Under the pieces are notes generated by a model. The model saw only the letters and a list, made by a program, of their open reading frames with translations. It was not told the origin of the DNA and did no database searches. Positions 5,282 to 6,407 of a DNA stretch of 6,407 nt are shown piece after piece. A program made the translations under genes and the position numbers. Each line of letters starts with the position of its first letter. Position 1 is the first letter of the stretch. The stretch is from Thermoplasmata archaeon (GTDB lineage: Archaea; Thermoplasmatota; Thermoplasmata; Thermoplasmatales; Thermoplasmataceae): NCBI GenBank assembly GCA_021811505.1, contig JAJZOM010000281.1, forward strand, positions 1 through 6,407, written 5' to 3'.

Positions 5282-6304
5282 TCATGAAACTTTCAGGTAT
5301 TCGAACACCACACTGGCTGAGTTCAGTTTCAGAGGGGATTTGTTTGTTATATATAGGTTGGAACCAGTATAATTAGCTCTTAAATTATAAGCTGAAAAGT
5401 TCCATGAAGATAGTGCCAGGACAGTGCCGTAGTTTTTGCCGCTGTTGTTGAACTGGTTGAAAAATCCATAGTCCCAGGCGTTTGCCAGAGATCCGTTAAT
5501 GGAATAATTGAGCGTATTGAGTGTTATGTTATGAATTGTGTAGATTTTCCCTCTCAGTGATGCCAGATATCCATTGGAGTAATCAGTATGCCCTGAAGAA
5601 TTTACAATAAGATTTATGATCTGTGGCTGAACGGCTGACACTGTAACAGAAGAACCGTTGAAACCGTATATTCCCAACTGCAGTCCTAGGCCCCCTGACC
5701 CATTGCTGATGCCAAGTGGCAGTGGACCGAGACCGTTTGCAGGTTGCGTAGTCCCGTAAACCTGAAACAGTGTTCCATCCTCGATCGCATAATTAACCGG
5801 GGAAACGTATTCCGTGTTCCCCAGAGAATTGATTATTCCCTGAGCAGTAAAGTGGCCGGTGACATTCACTGTTGAGCTAACACCTGTCGAATTAGCCACG
5901 CCAATTGTCAGGTCGAAAGTGACAGATGCGTTGAAATCGGGATATTTCGGAATAACGGATACCTCTGTTCCAACAGCCGCGGCAAAAGGAGGAGCACCGT
6001 TAATTCCGAGCGGAATATTCTGGCTGACAGTTGATCCTGTACTGAGATCCCCAGAGTGTATCTTTCCAACAAGGCTGTTGAATGCATTTCCAGTCTCGTG
6101 CTGATACAGTACCTCGTTGTTTCCGGTTGTTGTCGGTATATACCAAACCAGGAAACTCGTGAATAGAGTTATAAATACGGCAAAAAGGAGTATTGCGCCT
6201 ACAACCTCTGCAACCGCCCTGTCCTCACCGCGCACTTTTACACGCAACAATCTGTTCCGGTACAATAAGTAATGATATGTTTCACAATACTTAATTTTAT
6301 ACAT
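5282..6304 (-). CDS. Type IV pilin-like secreted protein, rich in N-glycosylation sequons
   Basis: 340 residues. A basic N-region ends in GEDRA, followed by a hydrophobic stretch, VAEVVGAILLFAVF onward (31-55). This matches the archaeal class III signal layout (compare RA-VSPVIGVILMVAIT in haloarchaeal pilins). Expected cleavage by a PibD/FlaK-type peptidase is after Ala30, leaving the hydrophobic helix to anchor or polymerise the protein outside the membrane. The rest is Ser/Thr/Asn/Gly-rich and predicted beta, with 13 N-X-S/T sequons (at 125, 138, 147, 201, 216, 235, 259, 266, 270, 286, 302, 311, 321; the last is followed by Pro). No archaellin or other named family is recognised beyond the N-terminus. 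The ATG at 6304 is supported by a TATA-like box 27 bases upstream. TTG at 6265, 6250 or 6247 and GTG at 6235 are alternatives, since TATAAAATT immediately follows the ATG. No pilus assembly ATPase is visible nearby. Confidence 0.72.
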   Translation of the reverse strand: MYKIKYCETYHYLLYRNRLLRVKVRGEDRAVAEVVGAILLFAVFITLFTSFLVWYIPTTTGNNEVLYQHETGNAFNSLVGKIHSGDLSTGSTVSQNIPLGINGAPPFAAAVGTEVSVIPKYPDFNASVTFDLTIGVANSTGVSSTVNVTGHFTAQGIINSLGNTEYVSPVNYAIEDGTLFQVYGTTQPANGLGPLPLGISNGSGGLGLQLGIYGFNGSSVTVSAVQPQIINLIVNSSGHTDYSNGYLASLRGKIYTIHNITLNTLNYSINGSLANAWDYGFFNQFNNSGKNYGTVLALSSWNFSAYNLRANYTGSNLYITNKSPLKLNSASVVFEYLKVS

Positions 6305-6320
6305 CGAAGGTCAAGAAAGC

Positions 6321-6328
6321 TTTTAGAG
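6321..6328 (+). promoter_or_regulatory. Possible TATA-like box of purB
   Basis: TTTTAGAG centred about 24 bases before the GTG at 6349. The match is weak, but the spacing equals that of the other genes and would make purB leaderless. It touches the divergent pilin box at one base. Confidence 0.3.
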
Positions 6329-6335
6329 AATTAAG
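6328..6335 (-). promoter_or_regulatory. TATA-like box of the pilin-like gene
   Basis: CTTAATTC on the minus strand, centred about 27 bases from the ATG at 6304, with the same CTTAAT core as the ftsZ and acyl-CoA synthetase boxes. A second candidate, TATAAAATT, lies inside the first codons (6301-6293) and would imply a downstream start. Confidence 0.45.
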
Positions 6336-6348
6336 CCAATATGCTTAT

Positions 6349-6407
6349 GTGTCTATCTCTCCAATCGAATACAGATACGGACGGAACTTAATAAAGAACA
6401 TATTTTC
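6349..6407 (+). CDS. purB: Adenylosuccinate lyase N-terminus (runs off right edge)
   Basis: Only 19 codons are in the window: MSISPIEYRYGRNLIKNIF. This closely matches the conserved start of archaeal adenylosuccinate lyases, which open with M-x-x-x-PI-(D/E)-YRYG followed by a basic helix. The enzyme releases fumarate from SAICAR and adenylosuccinate in purine synthesis. The start is GTG at 6349; the ATGs at 6341 and 6347 are in another frame that stops at 6389-6391. The gene is divergent from the pilin-like gene, with 44 bases between start codons. The identification rests on a short match and the catalytic regions are not visible. Confidence 0.8.
   Translation, partial: MSISPIEYRYGRNLIKNIF

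Noticed and set aside
5859..6104. Plus-strand 81-codon open frame opposite the pilin-like gene
   Set aside because: Antisense to the sequon-rich coding region, with no start signals; a shadow frame.
6341..6391. ATG at 6341/6347 as the start of the right-edge gene
   Set aside because: That frame stops after 16 codons (TAA at 6389-6391), while the GTG at 6349 opens the PIEYRYG frame typical of adenylosuccinate lyase.
1..6407. CRISPR array, tRNA/rRNA gene, insertion sequence or defence system
   Set aside because: No direct-repeat array, cloverleaf, transposase motif or terminal repeat was seen by reading; the window is almost filled by recognisable single-copy chromosomal genes.

Overview
The window reads as a chromosomal segment of a Thermoplasmata-type archaeon (Thermoplasmatales or a relative). 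This is inference, based on: the N-terminal half of a split, archaeal-style transketolase; an archaeal FtsZ; a type IV pilin-like protein with a class III (PibD/FlaK-type) signal; an adenylosuccinate lyase N-terminus of archaeal type; and TATA-like boxes centred about 23-30 bases upstream of nearly every start codon, mostly without a Shine-Dalgarno, which fits leaderless transcription. Species cannot be told from this sequence.

Layout from left to right. 1-263 (minus) is the 5' part of a transketolase N-terminal subunit gene running off the left edge. Its leader (263-347) holds a TATA box, a possible 18-codon leaderless mini-ORF, an 8-bp hairpin and three GGTGA motifs. 397-1470 (minus) is ftsZ. 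1516-2733 (minus) is a membrane-bound processive family 2 glycosyltransferase starting at GTG. A 104-base divergent promoter region separates it from 2838-3620 (plus), a compact NAD-dependent sugar epimerase/dehydratase. This gene overlaps by 15 bases, tail to tail, with 3606-5207 (minus), an AMP-forming acyl-CoA synthetase. 5282-6304 (minus) is a pilin-like secreted protein rich in N-glycosylation sequons. 44 bases further on, divergently, the first 19 codons of purB (6349-6407, plus) run off the right edge.

The genes do not form one operon; nearly every gene seems to have its own promoter. The themes are central carbon metabolism (transketolase), purine synthesis (purB), cell division (ftsZ), glycan synthesis (glycosyltransferase plus divergent epimerase), fatty-acid activation (acyl-CoA synthetase) and a surface filament or surface protein. 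No RNA gene, mobile element, CRISPR array or phage gene was seen. No stretch over 300 bases lacks a gene. No clearly new multi-gene system is visible. The most unusual structure is the transketolase leader.
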